Virus record (IMG/VR): IMGVR_UViG_3300020437_000003
Span: 1-64,000 of that record
Origin: a virus
DNA: 64,000 nucleotides
Reading direction: 5' to 3' (one strand)
In this document: positions 45,401 to 54,690 of the stretch, one piece after another
Layout of the letters: every line of letters begins with the position of its first letter
How positions within the stretch are numbered: the first letter of the stretch is position 1
Notes under the pieces: model-generated
Told to the model about the DNA's origin: nothing
Databases searched by the model: none
The model's input: the letters and a program-made list of their open reading frames with translations, nothing else
Made by a program: the position numbers and the translations under genes

Positions 45401-48265
45401 ATGAGTATATCTGACGGAATGTACGATGAAGAAAACGTTCTACCATTTCCATACGATGAATATGGCGGCCGTAGAATATCAATTGTAGATTTAAATTTAG
45501 TTTCTGGCTCTAGTGATTATTTTAGAAATTCAGTTGGAGGATTTTTCTTTAATGAAATAGATGACTATGGTCAAGTTACTGTTCCTCCAACATTTCAAAA
45601 TATGAACTCTGCACCGAATAGAAATCCATTAATCTACTCCGTAGTTTCTTATGCGGGCTCATCAATCAATGATGCAATTTTTAATTATGAAACTGGAATT
45701 GGAACACCTGAGACCGACTCATCAGATATTAATGGATATCTAGCACACAAACAAGAAACAATTTTACCATTTACAAAATTTGTTTGTCATGTTGAGGCTA
45801 ATTCAACAGAAGAATTATTGCAAAGTCCCTCTACCGGTAATAAATTTTGGCAATGCTGTTTTACTGGAGATAAATTTGAAAACTCTACTGTTGAGAGATT
45901 ATACAGTAACTCTGTATTTGATCAACATTATACTTCAATCAACATACCATACGAAGCGATTCAGAAAAATACATTTTCTGATGGTGCTTCTATCAGAAGC
46001 GTTAGTGAGATCTCATATGATTATAATCAATATGATCGCAAATATCAAAATTTATTAGAAAACTATAATTCAGAAAGACAAATACCAAATTGGTACATAA
46101 CTAATCTGATCGCAAATTCTGACTATAACAATAACCCAAGTTTTGCTGACAAGAAAATATTAGACTATTACAAGAGTGGCACGAAAGCTGACCTTCAGGC
46201 TACAGCAGCAGAAGCCACCAATCCTCAAACTGATTCTATAAATGAATTAAATAAATTAATTGAAAACACACAAGCATCAGATAGTATATTGCAAAGTGAA
46301 ATAAATAGAAGACAGACTAATTTAATTTTTAACAGTGATAATGCAACTAGTTTTTTAAAGCACAACTCGCCACCCTTAATAAACTCAAACCTTTTACCTT
46401 TCTATAATAAAATTAATTTTACAGTTGAAAGATCAGGCAAGTATGGCAAAGAAATAAGTAAAAATAAATACTCTACAACTTTTTTAAGAACAATCAAAGA
46501 AGTGTTTCTTAATCAGGCAAATGAAATACTTCCCACTGAACAACTACAATTCATGATAAATGAGAGATTTTTATCTGCTTCTATAGACACGAAATATGAT
46601 GTTGGAAAATCAACAAGTCAAACAGTGGAATTTCGAGGAGTTGACTTTACAGAATTATTGTTGTACTCGCACAATAAAATAAAAGATGATCAAGATGATT
46701 TTACTGTTATTGGTCAGACAAACGTAGAGTCTAAAGCAGCAAGCGATACAGTCGGTGTTTATCGCGCTTTTAATACGCGAAATACTTTAAGAACTATAAA
46801 CGATACGATTTCAAATTTTGTTAATGATTCTAATGCATTTTATATGTCAGATATTAATTCACTTTTAAATCTACAAAATAAAACAGTTGATGGTGGAGTT
46901 GGGGAATTTAATCAGCCTCAACAAAAACCAAATGAAGCCGTCGCTTATAGAGTGGAAAAAATCGCTGGGGCTGTGTCTGGCGATTCAAATACACAAGGCA
47001 CGATTCAAAACTTTTGGATTTTTAATAGTGAAGACTTGGAAGAATTTAATTTGATTGATTCACAAGTAAAATACAATACTGATTACACTTACAAAATTTA
47101 TGCCTACTACCTCATTGAAGGTGTAAAATACAAATTCTCTAATCTTCAATTAACAAGAGTTGTAGGTACAGTCCGTGAACAATCAGGGTATTCTGGTGAT
47201 ACTGATATACCCAGTGGTGCTGGCTCAGATAGTATTTCACCTCTTGATAATCCTGTAACTGCTTATTGCGTTGAATATTATGATCCCGTTACTGGTGATC
47301 CTGTTGTCGATTTACTTGAAGGTGAGGTTGGCGATGTGGGTGTTGGAACAATAACCTCGTTTGCTGCAGAAGACACAGTTAGAATTAGAAGATCTTCTGC
47401 ATCAGATGAAATAATACCGCCCTATTTTGCTAATTTTATTGTAACAACTCAGCCATCATTAAAGTTAGTTGAGGTACCAATTCACACCAAGCAAATTACA
47501 ATTACTGATCACGTTCCAAATAATGTAAATGTTGACCCATCATACAGTTTAGACAACAGCAACACATTGATCTTTAATTTAAACTATCAGATTTTTACAC
47601 CAGAGTTATATCCAAAAATCACTACCGCAGCAGAGGAGACTTTTAAGGCAAAGTATCTAAACTCTAATGATTTAACTAACGTGATGAAACTAAGAAAAAA
47701 TACAGTGTCCCCTGCAAGATTTATTGACATTTATAGAATAGATAAGAAGCCCAAGTCTTATCTTGACTTTGAGTCTGGCTATCTTAAGACAATTGACAAT
47801 AAAATTGCAGACAAAAATTTTGCATACAAATCATCAATATTCTATGATAAAGTAAAATCTAACAAGCAATATTACTATCTGTTTAGAACTAGGAACGAGT
47901 TGAATATTTCAGGACAAAATAGCCAGATTATAAAAGCTGAATTAGTAAATGATGGTGGTTATAAGTATGCACTATTTGATGTAATGAATGACCGAGACAT
48001 GATTGTAGAAAATTACAAAAATATCTCCGAACCATTCAAGAGATTAATAGAAGTAATACCAAACGCAAAGCACTTAGTTTTTAATGACAACGGAGTTGAT
48101 TATTCTCAGTCAGCAGCTTCTCAGTATGACAACTTAAAGGTTGGCGATGCTGAAGAATTAATCTGGAACAATACCTTCAAACTCAGGCTTACGTCAAAGA
48201 AAACTGGCAAAAAAATAGATTTAAACATTACTTATAATGATCCAAATGCAAAATTGGATGAATAA
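45401..48265 (+). CDS. Large virion structural protein with FN3-like segments (954 residues)
   Basis: Starts at ATG 45401, just after GGAGG (45387-45391) at the end of the previous gene. Around residues 520-590 there is an FN3-like pattern: VAYRVEKIAG, QNFWIFNS, then VKYNTDYTYKIYAYYLIEG and YKFSN (an edge strand, the W/F core, the Y-x-Y strand and a closing S-N). A second possible one lies near 770-860 (SPARFIDIYRIDKKPKS, then KQYYYLFRTRNELNISGQNS). FN3-type domains in phage tails often act as surface decoration or spacers. The rest is unrecognised. It is probably a tail-fibre or baseplate appendage protein. Confidence 0.62.
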   Translation: MSISDGMYDEENVLPFPYDEYGGRRISIVDLNLVSGSSDYFRNSVGGFFFNEIDDYGQVTVPPTFQNMNSAPNRNPLIYSVVSYAGSSINDAIFNYETGIGTPETDSSDINGYLAHKQETILPFTKFVCHVEANSTEELLQSPSTGNKFWQCCFTGDKFENSTVERLYSNSVFDQHYTSINIPYEAIQKNTFSDGASIRSVSEISYDYNQYDRKYQNLLENYNSERQIPNWYITNLIANSDYNNNPSFADKKILDYYKSGTKADLQATAAEATNPQTDSINELNKLIENTQASDSILQSEINRRQTNLIFNSDNATSFLKHNSPPLINSNLLPFYNKINFTVERSGKYGKEISKNKYSTTFLRTIKEVFLNQANEILPTEQLQFMINERFLSASIDTKYDVGKSTSQTVEFRGVDFTELLLYSHNKIKDDQDDFTVIGQTNVESKAASDTVGVYRAFNTRNTLRTINDTISNFVNDSNAFYMSDINSLLNLQNKTVDGGVGEFNQPQQKPNEAVAYRVEKIAGAVSGDSNTQGTIQNFWIFNSEDLEEFNLIDSQVKYNTDYTYKIYAYYLIEGVKYKFSNLQLTRVVGTVREQSGYSGDTDIPSGAGSDSISPLDNPVTAYCVEYYDPVTGDPVVDLLEGEVGDVGVGTITSFAAEDTVRIRRSSASDEIIPPYFANFIVTTQPSLKLVEVPIHTKQITITDHVPNNVNVDPSYSLDNSNTLIFNLNYQIFTPELYPKITTAAEETFKAKYLNSNDLTNVMKLRKNTVSPARFIDIYRIDKKPKSYLDFESGYLKTIDNKIADKNFAYKSSIFYDKVKSNKQYYYLFRTRNELNISGQNSQIIKAELVNDGGYKYALFDVMNDRDMIVENYKNISEPFKRLIEVIPNAKHLVFNDNGVDYSQSAASQYDNLKVGDAEELIWNNTFKLRLTSKKTGKKIDLNITYNDPNAKLDE

Positions 48266-48302
48266 CTAAAAATCAATACTATTTATAGGAAGAGGTAACA
48301 AA

Positions 48303-49334
48303 ATGGCATTTTTAGATAACAGTGGAGATATTATTCTTGACGCTGTGCTTACAGATGTAGGGCGTAAAAGAATGGCACAGGGAGACTTTAGTATCTCCAA
48401 GTTTGCAATTGGTGATGATGAGATTGACTACGGTCTCTATAACAAAGATCATCCATCGGGTTCTGCTTATTATGATTTGGAAATTTTACAAACCCCTGTA
48501 TTAGAAGCTTTCACCCAAATCAATGCTAACATTAATTACGGCCTTTTATCCTACCCTAGACAAGATTTATTGTATTTACCAGCGATTGAGATGAATCAAA
48601 AGTCTGGTACTGCGATGGCGTCTGTAGTAAAGAAACATACAAATGGCGTCATCTATCTCGCCAATGATACTGGTACACCTTTGACATCAACTCAATTATC
48701 TACTGATTTGGGCGGCGATGAAGCTATAATGATTAGTGGTGATCGTGGCACAGGCAAATTTATCCTTTTTGAGACAGGTATCAACACACCTGCGAATAGC
48801 ACACCAACACCATCGTCTGCTAATCAATCAAACTACATTTTGTCAGTTGGCCTCAATGATCAAAACTTTACTGTTTCATACGATAGTCGATTTATCGCTT
48901 CTGTTCAGGGCCAAAGTGCCCAAGCAGAATTTGCCAATAACACCGCAAGTGCACAGGTCACGGCAAGATTGGTGATTGGCAACCTTGTTGACGCAACCCC
49001 ATCCACTGATACTACAACGGTAGCTAACTATGTTCAAGCCACTGTCAACGGTGGTTTGAACAGAGTGTATTTTCACGCCAATAATAGTGGTAATGATTCA
49101 TCAACAAACTTCTCAGCTATTAATGGACCTAGAGCTAGCTTTGGAACACTTGGAATAACAATAAATCCAGACCTTTCATTAGATGATTATACAGTATATG
49201 GTAAAGTTGCACAATCACAAGGTGCTAGTTCTCAGACATATGACTACATCGATACAGTAGTATATGTTCAAGGGAATGCAACACAGGCGACTTTGCAATT
49301 GCCAATAAGAATTATTAGAAATGCAGCATCATAA
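48303..49334 (+). CDS. Virion structural protein with tail-attachment-like N-terminal module
   Basis: A 343-residue protein preceded by GGAAGAGGTAACAAA. Residues 1-48 (AFLDNSGDIILDAVLTDVGR then MAQGDFSISKFAIGDDEIDY) form the same module as the start of the 39125 protein. This opening is common on marine T4-like virion proteins. The middle is Ser/Thr/Ala-rich with a Gln/Ala-rich portion around 190-220, and the end is beta-rich. It is probably a fibre or adaptor attached to the tail by the shared N-terminus, the rest being variable. Confidence 0.68.
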   Translation: MAFLDNSGDIILDAVLTDVGRKRMAQGDFSISKFAIGDDEIDYGLYNKDHPSGSAYYDLEILQTPVLEAFTQINANINYGLLSYPRQDLLYLPAIEMNQKSGTAMASVVKKHTNGVIYLANDTGTPLTSTQLSTDLGGDEAIMISGDRGTGKFILFETGINTPANSTPTPSSANQSNYILSVGLNDQNFTVSYDSRFIASVQGQSAQAEFANNTASAQVTARLVIGNLVDATPSTDTTTVANYVQATVNGGLNRVYFHANNSGNDSSTNFSAINGPRASFGTLGITINPDLSLDDYTVYGKVAQSQGASSQTYDYIDTVVYVQGNATQATLQLPIRIIRNAAS

Positions 49335-49347
49335 ACGGAGATTATAA

Positions 49348-50457
49348 ATGCCATCAACTTACGAAGTCTTAGACGTAAACACTGATTCAACAACAACTAA
49401 AACTATTTTACATGAAGTATTGCCATTAACAGGAACATTAGCTAGTGGCACATATGATAGTCCTGACGGCACCAGTTTTAACATCAAAAACTATACTCAC
49501 GGTATGTTTCAGTCTGTTTTTGACTATCCATTCTTGAGTTCCTCAGCTAACCACATCTATGACATTACATTCGCTTATGATGAGTCCTCGCCATTAAGCA
49601 GTTCGGCATCGGTTCAGAACAGTAAGAAAATCAATATCTACAATCAGTTTACTCAACTATTGTTTGGTTTCACTGGCTCAGCAAATAGAGTTAGAAGATT
49701 TGAAAGTGATTTAGAGTTAGACGGCACAGGTCAAATGAAAGAAGTTGTTATTATTCCTTTCTCAAGATTAATAACAAAAGATCAGATTAAGAAAGGAACA
49801 TTTAGTATAGAGCTTGGTACAGGCTCGTTCGCTTCTCCCTTTACTACACCCGGTGGTTCTCGTTTACTACTTCAAGACGCATCTGCATCTGCCAACGGAG
49901 GCACAACACCTACAATTGGTGGCGATTATGGAGTGTTATATGCAAACAATGGTGATGGAACATTTGGTAATGGGTATACATCTGGATCTGGTGTTGTGTT
50001 TTATCAAGCTGGTATTGCAGTTGTAACCGCATCAGTCTTCAGTAAAGCTGCCGGTAATCCACTAGATAAAACACCAATCACAGATTTTGGAACTGGCAGT
50101 ACTGGTGGTATGGAGACTATTGACGCCTTGATGACTGGCTCTGCTATTTCTGCTTCTTGTGATGCTTTTAGACATCGTATTTACAACATTAGCTTTAATA
50201 ACTCTACTGAGATTAACTCTACAATTTATTTCTGTAGGCTACCTGTCAACAAGTTTAACTATAGTTCTAACCCAACTTATACTCGGAACAGTAAGATTCA
50301 AGTTAAGAATGAAGCTAGTGACTTACCTGTATCTTATGTTACCACTGTTGGGCTTTACAATGCAAGAAACGAACTACTTGCGGTTGCTAAGCTTTCCGAG
50401 CCTCTTAAGAAAACACCGCAAAACGAATTGACTCTTAGAGTTCGACTGGACTACTAA
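49348..50457 (+). CDS. Virion structural protein, paralogue of next gene by its C-terminus
   Basis: A 369-residue protein with a Ser/Thr/Gly-rich beta-type body. The C-terminal segment YSSNPTY, then VTTVGLYNARNELLAVAKLS and LTLRVRLDY, matches the ending of the following protein (YSNNPTF ... ISRIGIYDEDKNLIGVATLA ... LAFKIKLDI). The body (residues 1-300) is otherwise different, so the C-terminus looks like a shared docking or closing domain. It is preceded by AACGGAGATTATAA. No family name is known to me. Confidence 0.66.
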   Translation: MPSTYEVLDVNTDSTTTKTILHEVLPLTGTLASGTYDSPDGTSFNIKNYTHGMFQSVFDYPFLSSSANHIYDITFAYDESSPLSSSASVQNSKKINIYNQFTQLLFGFTGSANRVRRFESDLELDGTGQMKEVVIIPFSRLITKDQIKKGTFSIELGTGSFASPFTTPGGSRLLLQDASASANGGTTPTIGGDYGVLYANNGDGTFGNGYTSGSGVVFYQAGIAVVTASVFSKAAGNPLDKTPITDFGTGSTGGMETIDALMTGSAISASCDAFRHRIYNISFNNSTEINSTIYFCRLPVNKFNYSSNPTYTRNSKIQVKNEASDLPVSYVTTVGLYNARNELLAVAKLSEPLKKTPQNELTLRVRLDY

Positions 50458-50458
50458 A

Positions 50459-51730
50459 ATGTCTTACCGTAAGTTCGGTAAAAATGATGTTCTACTGAAC
50501 ACAATGAAGACCCACCCAATAGTGGACTTCTTCATATACAACGGTAGAATATACTTCAATGACAAAAGACATGAGTCTGGCTCTTATTCCGATGCTATTT
50601 TGGGAATTACTGCCAGTTTTAGTGGTGGCGTGAGTTTATATGAATACAATATTGACAGGCTCACAGGCTCTAACAATCCTATAGTCCCTTTTATCACTAA
50701 GGATTCTGCTGGCGCCTCGTTTAAAACTGTAGCTCCTACAACATACTCGACAGAGTTTCAATACGGAGATCGCATCGAAGGGTTTTACCCCATGACTGCT
50801 TCGATATCTAGAGAATTTATGAGCCCAGCAGCAGGTGCTCGTGGCCCAGTTATTAATACTGAAACCGGTGTTGTTACTGCATCTGCTGGTATTCCATCAC
50901 ATCCTCATTTCTTTGCATTAAAAAATAGACTTAATCACTACGCTAGATATAGTGAGCATTATAGAGTTCAATCTGATTTTGAGTCAGGATGGAATAAAGC
51001 CGAACAAGCTATAAATGTTTTGTATATACCTTCTATATTTTATGGTAGCAGAATCAACCCGGGTTCCGTTTGCTTAAAATGGTATGTAAGCGGCACATTG
51101 GCTGCTGAGATTAGAGATACAAAAGAAAACGGTGAGCTTATAGAAGTTACAAGCTCTAATTCAACTGGTAATGGTCTTGTTGCTGGAGTTGTTCTATATA
51201 ACGAAGGTGTTATTATGCTGACTGGCTCTTGGGAAGTTGATCCTGCTGTCAGCCTACCACTGAATGATGGATTAACATCAGGCGGTCTTGTAAAGCCTAA
51301 ATGGCTATACTTTGGAGTAGGTGGCAATGACAGCAAGATTAATCCAGATAGAGCCGATGTAGCATTTGCATCTGCATCATTTGGTATTAACTTTGAGGCT
51401 GAAAACACTACACAAGTATATACGATGTTTGCAAAAGCTGCCAGAGGTGAAGCTAATTATTCTAACAACCCAACGTTTGTAACTAAAGGACAAAATTATC
51501 TTTTACAAACAAGCTCAACCATATTTGAAGAAAATCCTAAAAGAACAATAAAGAATATTGCATCTTCTAGTTTTGCTAGCCATAATGAACCGTTTAAAAG
51601 ACAAGTCTTTATTTCAAGGATAGGTATTTATGATGAGGATAAAAATCTTATAGGTGTTGCAACTTTGGCAAATCCTGTACTTAAAGAAGAAGAAAACGAT
51701 TTAGCATTTAAGATTAAGTTGGATATATAG
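50459..51730 (+). CDS. Virion structural protein, paralogue of preceding gene
   Basis: A 423-residue protein starting one base after the previous stop codon. The C-terminal 100 residues share the G-x-Y-x-x-x-x-x-L-x-x-V-A-x-L-x-x-P domain with the preceding protein, ending LAFKIKLDI. A central Asn/Ser/Gly-rich portion resembles fibre sequence. It closes the virion block; the next gene begins DNA metabolism. Confidence 0.66.
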   Translation: MSYRKFGKNDVLLNTMKTHPIVDFFIYNGRIYFNDKRHESGSYSDAILGITASFSGGVSLYEYNIDRLTGSNNPIVPFITKDSAGASFKTVAPTTYSTEFQYGDRIEGFYPMTASISREFMSPAAGARGPVINTETGVVTASAGIPSHPHFFALKNRLNHYARYSEHYRVQSDFESGWNKAEQAINVLYIPSIFYGSRINPGSVCLKWYVSGTLAAEIRDTKENGELIEVTSSNSTGNGLVAGVVLYNEGVIMLTGSWEVDPAVSLPLNDGLTSGGLVKPKWLYFGVGGNDSKINPDRADVAFASASFGINFEAENTTQVYTMFAKAARGEANYSNNPTFVTKGQNYLLQTSSTIFEENPKRTIKNIASSSFASHNEPFKRQVFISRIGIYDEDKNLIGVATLANPVLKEEENDLAFKIKLDI

Positions 51731-51742
51731 TAGAATACCATT

Positions 51743-52309
51743 ATGATTTTAGGTGTAGACGTATCAACCAGTATCACGGGATTTGCTGTAATAGCTGACG
51801 ATCAACTTGTATATTATGATTCTATTGATTTGAGAAAATACAAAAATGTTTTTGATAAAACAATTGCAATAAAAGAAAAAATACTTGACCTGTATGAAAT
51901 GTATCAGCTTAATAATGATGATAATTCTTCGGCAGGTTTTGGTGACGCCAAGTTTCCCATTGAGCACATTTATATTGAACAGCCTTTTACATTTTTTAAT
52001 TCTGGTGGCTCTTCTGGCAAAACAATGGCAGCACTTCAAAGATTTAATGGTATCGTGTCTTGGTTACTCTTTGAAGTTTTTGAAATACGTCCTGAGTATA
52101 TTGGAGCCACTTCCGCACGCAAACAGGTTGGGATCAAGGTACCACGCGGCCAAAAAGCCAAGCAAGTAGTATTAGAGCATTTGTTACAGACAGAGCCAGC
52201 ATTTCACATAGAGTATACCAAACATGGTAACCCGAGACCGGAGAGTTATGATCGCGCTGATGCTATTATAATTGCGAAAGCTGGATGGGATATAGAAAGT
52301 CAACGCTAG
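51743..52309 (+). CDS. RuvC-fold Holliday-junction resolvase-like nuclease
   Basis: A 188-residue protein with an RNase H-like fold. MILGVDVSTSITGFAV gives D6, the first metal ligand, in the strand-1 motif. IYIEQPFTFFNSGGSSG gives E79 on the fourth strand, as in RuvC and phage/poxvirus resolvases. SYDRADAIIIAKAG at the C-terminus gives D170 and D173. The acidic tetrad is complete. RuvC-type enzymes cut branched DNA; in a T4-like phage such an enzyme may process recombination intermediates before packaging, in place of gp49. Confidence 0.85.
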   Translation: MILGVDVSTSITGFAVIADDQLVYYDSIDLRKYKNVFDKTIAIKEKILDLYEMYQLNNDDNSSAGFGDAKFPIEHIYIEQPFTFFNSGGSSGKTMAALQRFNGIVSWLLFEVFEIRPEYIGATSARKQVGIKVPRGQKAKQVVLEHLLQTEPAFHIEYTKHGNPRPESYDRADAIIIAKAGWDIESQR

Positions 52310-52316
52310 TTATTTT

Positions 52317-52553
52317 GTGAGTAGAAACAAAATATTTAAGATTGGTGATATTGTAACTGAAAAAGAACTGATTGTTCCAAGTGATAGGAATAGATGGAAC
52401 GGAATAGTTATTTCAATTGAAAGAGCAGCTTGGATTTTTACTACCTTGGAAAATCCTGAAACTCAAGATCGCGTGACTGTACTGTGGTTAGATAATGGAA
52501 TCACTGAGCAATTGCCATCTTCAGTATTACTGCTATGGTATCGTGCAGAATAA
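52317..52553 (+). CDS. Small SH3-like hypothetical protein
   Basis: A 78-residue protein starting at GTG 52317. It begins KIFKIGDIVTEKE and continues GIVISIERAAW ... VTVLWLDNGITEQLPSSVL: short beta strands with G-D-I-V then G-[IV]-V, like an SH3-type barrel. The gene at 53526 has the same layout (KVGDLIKRS ... GIVVRIESE). Such proteins are common in marine T4-like phages with unknown function. The ribosome site is poor. Confidence 0.6.
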   Translation: MSRNKIFKIGDIVTEKELIVPSDRNRWNGIVISIERAAWIFTTLENPETQDRVTVLWLDNGITEQLPSSVLLLWYRAE

Positions 52554-52566
52554 TTATATGTTTAAG

Positions 52567-52595
52567 TTGACAAGCCACTTCAAGTAGGCTATAGT
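52567..52595 (+). promoter_or_regulatory. Near-consensus sigma-70 promoter before uvsE
   Basis: TTGACA (52567-52572), a 17-base spacer, then TATAGT (52590-52595): a perfect -35 with ideal spacing and a near-perfect -10. A transcript would start at about 52602, right at the GGAGG ribosome site (52602-52606) for ATG 52612, so the leader would be very short. This would let the host sigma-70 polymerase start early transcription of the repair/replication block. Confidence 0.75.
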
Positions 52596-52611
52596 TAGTG
52601 TGGAGGTTGTT

Positions 52612-53544
52612 ATGAATTACTTGGGCTATGCCTGTATCAATATGGGTTTTTCTTCGTTGCCAAAGTCGCAACGTATCACTACTAACCGCAGTATGATTAG
52701 GCGCACATTTGATGAGCGTGGAATTGAATACGCTGCAGAGCTTGCACTACAGAATTTACGTGACTTATATACTATTCTTGAATGGAATTTAGAACACGAT
52801 ATTTACTTTTATCGTCTTTCCTCCGACATTATTCCGTGGGCATCTGAATACGATCTCACAGAACTGCCTAATTTTGGCGCTATACACGCTGCTGCCCTTA
52901 AGGCAGGTAACTTTGCCCGTAAGCACGGAATGAGGCTTACAGCCCATCCGGGGCCGTTTAACAAGCTAGCATCACCCAAAGAGCGTGTGTTTGAATTGAC
53001 TAAGACTGATTTATCAGTCCACGGTGATTTATTTGATCTTATGGGTTTACCTCGTACACCATATGCCAAGCTTAATATTCACGTTGGTGCGGCCTATGGT
53101 GATAAACCTTTTGCCCTTGACAATTTCTGCCGTAATTTTGAGCGCCTGCCTGACAACGTGCGCTCACGCTTGACAGTTGAGAACGACGATAAGACTTCAT
53201 TGTACTCCACATTGGAACTGTATGAGGGAGTATACAAGCGTATTGGTATCCCAATTGTGTTTGATTATCATCATCACATGTTGCATCCCGGGGGCCAGAC
53301 AGAACAAGAGGCACTTGAGTTAGCATTGTCTACTTGGGGTGACATCAAGCCTGTTGTGCATTATGCCGAGTCTCGCTCACTTGAGCACAACAATCCCAAG
53401 ATTAAACCACAAGCACATTCAGATCTTGTGTACAACACACTGAACAATTATGGCCACGAGTTTGATATTATGATTGAAGCTAAGCACAAGGAGTTAGCAC
53501 TACTACGATACCGAGAGAATCTGAAGTGCCAAGCCGCAAAGTGA
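52612..53544 (+). CDS. uvsE: UV DNA-damage endonuclease UvsE/UvdE
   Basis: Start at ATG 52612, preceded by GGAGG; the GTG at 52600 overlaps that site. The 310-residue product matches the UvdE family over its length: MNYLGYACINMGF at the start, a TIM-barrel (RLSSDIIPWASEY), LTAHPGPFNKLASP, KLNIHVGAAYGDK, LTVENDDKT, IPIVFDYHHHMLHPGG and HYAESR. The His, Glu and Asp residues in these motifs form the metal centre. The enzyme nicks DNA 5' of UV photoproducts in light-independent repair. It sits behind its own strong promoter, next to replication genes. It overlaps the following small gene by 19 bases. Confidence 0.95.
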   Translation: MNYLGYACINMGFSSLPKSQRITTNRSMIRRTFDERGIEYAAELALQNLRDLYTILEWNLEHDIYFYRLSSDIIPWASEYDLTELPNFGAIHAAALKAGNFARKHGMRLTAHPGPFNKLASPKERVFELTKTDLSVHGDLFDLMGLPRTPYAKLNIHVGAAYGDKPFALDNFCRNFERLPDNVRSRLTVENDDKTSLYSTLELYEGVYKRIGIPIVFDYHHHMLHPGGQTEQEALELALSTWGDIKPVVHYAESRSLEHNNPKIKPQAHSDLVYNTLNNYGHEFDIMIEAKHKELALLRYRENLKCQAAK

Positions 53545-53753
53545 AAGTTGGAGATTTAATAAAAAGAAGTTGGTATACTGCTGTCCCACCAGCTAAACAA
53601 ATTAATTTCAAGTTTACCGAAATAGAAGATTGTGGTATAGTGGTCAGAATTGAGAGTGAAAGTAATACGGTGCACGCTTACTTTTTTAAACAAAGTTCAC
53701 TAGGTGTTATACCAATAAGAGATGGCTTCTATACTATTATAGGTGATGAATGA
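53526..53753 (+). CDS. Small SH3-like hypothetical protein
   Basis: A 75-residue protein starting with GTG 53526 inside the end of uvsE. KVKVGDLIKRSWYTA and GIVVRIESESNTVHAYFF recall the layout of the 52317 protein, suggesting two copies of one barrel-like fold flanking uvsE. No function is known. The stop overlaps the primase start (ATGA). Confidence 0.6.
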   Translation: MPSRKVKVGDLIKRSWYTAVPPAKQINFKFTEIEDCGIVVRIESESNTVHAYFFKQSSLGVIPIRDGFYTIIGDE

Positions 53754-54688
53754 AAAATGGACAGGCTAAAAAAATATTGCAAGGTGTCTTGGGAAATTGT
53801 CATGACAAAGGCTCTGAGATGTTATTCACTTGTCCGGTCTGCCACCATCACAAACGTAAGTTTTCTGTTAATGTTGATAAAAATGTCTACAAATGTTGGA
53901 TTTGTGATTATCGCGGCCGGAATATTAGGCGTGTTGTGCGTCGGTTTGGCAACTATAACCAACTTGCTGCGTGGGACCAAATATTCGGGCGTCAAGATTT
54001 GGAGAGATTTAATGACCTCTTTATGGATGACAAGCCTGAAAAAATTGTACAAAAGCTAGAACTACCAGATGAGTTCTTAAGTCTTGCAGCCGATAAGCTA
54101 CCAGCCACTGCAGTATATGCTTATAATTATCTAATGAAGCGCGGTATAACCAAAGCCGATATTCTCAAATGGAAAATCGGTTATTGTTTTAATGGCGAAT
54201 ATCGTAATAGAATTATCATACCATCGTTTGACGAAGATGGGGATGTGAGTTATTTTATTGCACGCTCATATACTGGTGATTCTTACAAGTATAAAAATCC
54301 AAGAGCCTCTAAAGATATAACCTTTAACGAACTATATATCGACTGGAATAAAGACCTAGTATTGGTCGAAGGAGTTTTTGATGCACTGGTCGCCGGAAAT
54401 GCTGTTCCTATTCTGGGTTCAACCCTACGGTCGGGGTCCGACTTATTACGAAAGATTGTACGGAACGACACCCCAATCTATATCGCCCTTGACCCAGATG
54501 CAGCAGACAAAGAAAGAAGGATTATTAAAATGCTTCTACAATACGATATTGAACTTCACAAAATAGATGTGTCTGGATACGAAGACGTTGGTTCAATGCC
54601 CAAATCTGTATTTGAACAAAGAAAAAAGAATGCATCTTTTATTGATGCTGACAACTATTTATTGCTAGATTTACTCTCGGCAGTTTAA
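53750..54688 (+). CDS. DNA primase, T4 gp61-like (zinc finger + Toprim)
   Basis: A 312-residue primase. The zinc-binding domain is CPVC (28-31) and CWIC (49-52), with a basic strand between, as in DnaG-type primases. The Toprim core follows: VLVEGVFDALVAG with E207 and IALDPDAADKE around residue 248 (D-x-D type), giving the metal site. Primase makes RNA primers for lagging-strand synthesis, working with a replicative helicase (gp41 in T4) that is not in this window. Overlaps its upstream neighbour by 4 bases. Confidence 0.88.
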   Translation: MKNGQAKKILQGVLGNCHDKGSEMLFTCPVCHHHKRKFSVNVDKNVYKCWICDYRGRNIRRVVRRFGNYNQLAAWDQIFGRQDLERFNDLFMDDKPEKIVQKLELPDEFLSLAADKLPATAVYAYNYLMKRGITKADILKWKIGYCFNGEYRNRIIIPSFDEDGDVSYFIARSYTGDSYKYKNPRASKDITFNELYIDWNKDLVLVEGVFDALVAGNAVPILGSTLRSGSDLLRKIVRNDTPIYIALDPDAADKERRIIKMLLQYDIELHKIDVSGYEDVGSMPKSVFEQRKKNASFIDADNYLLLDLLSAV

Positions 54689-54690
54689 TA

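Noticed and set aside
48281-48300. TATTTATA before the 48303 gene as a late promoter
   Set aside because: It matches the late-promoter box only on the opposite strand, and no minus-strand gene is supported there.
51726-51731. TATAGT before the resolvase gene as a promoter
   Set aside because: The region 16-18 bases upstream has no -35-like hexamer; TTAGCA needs a 19-base spacer and is weak.
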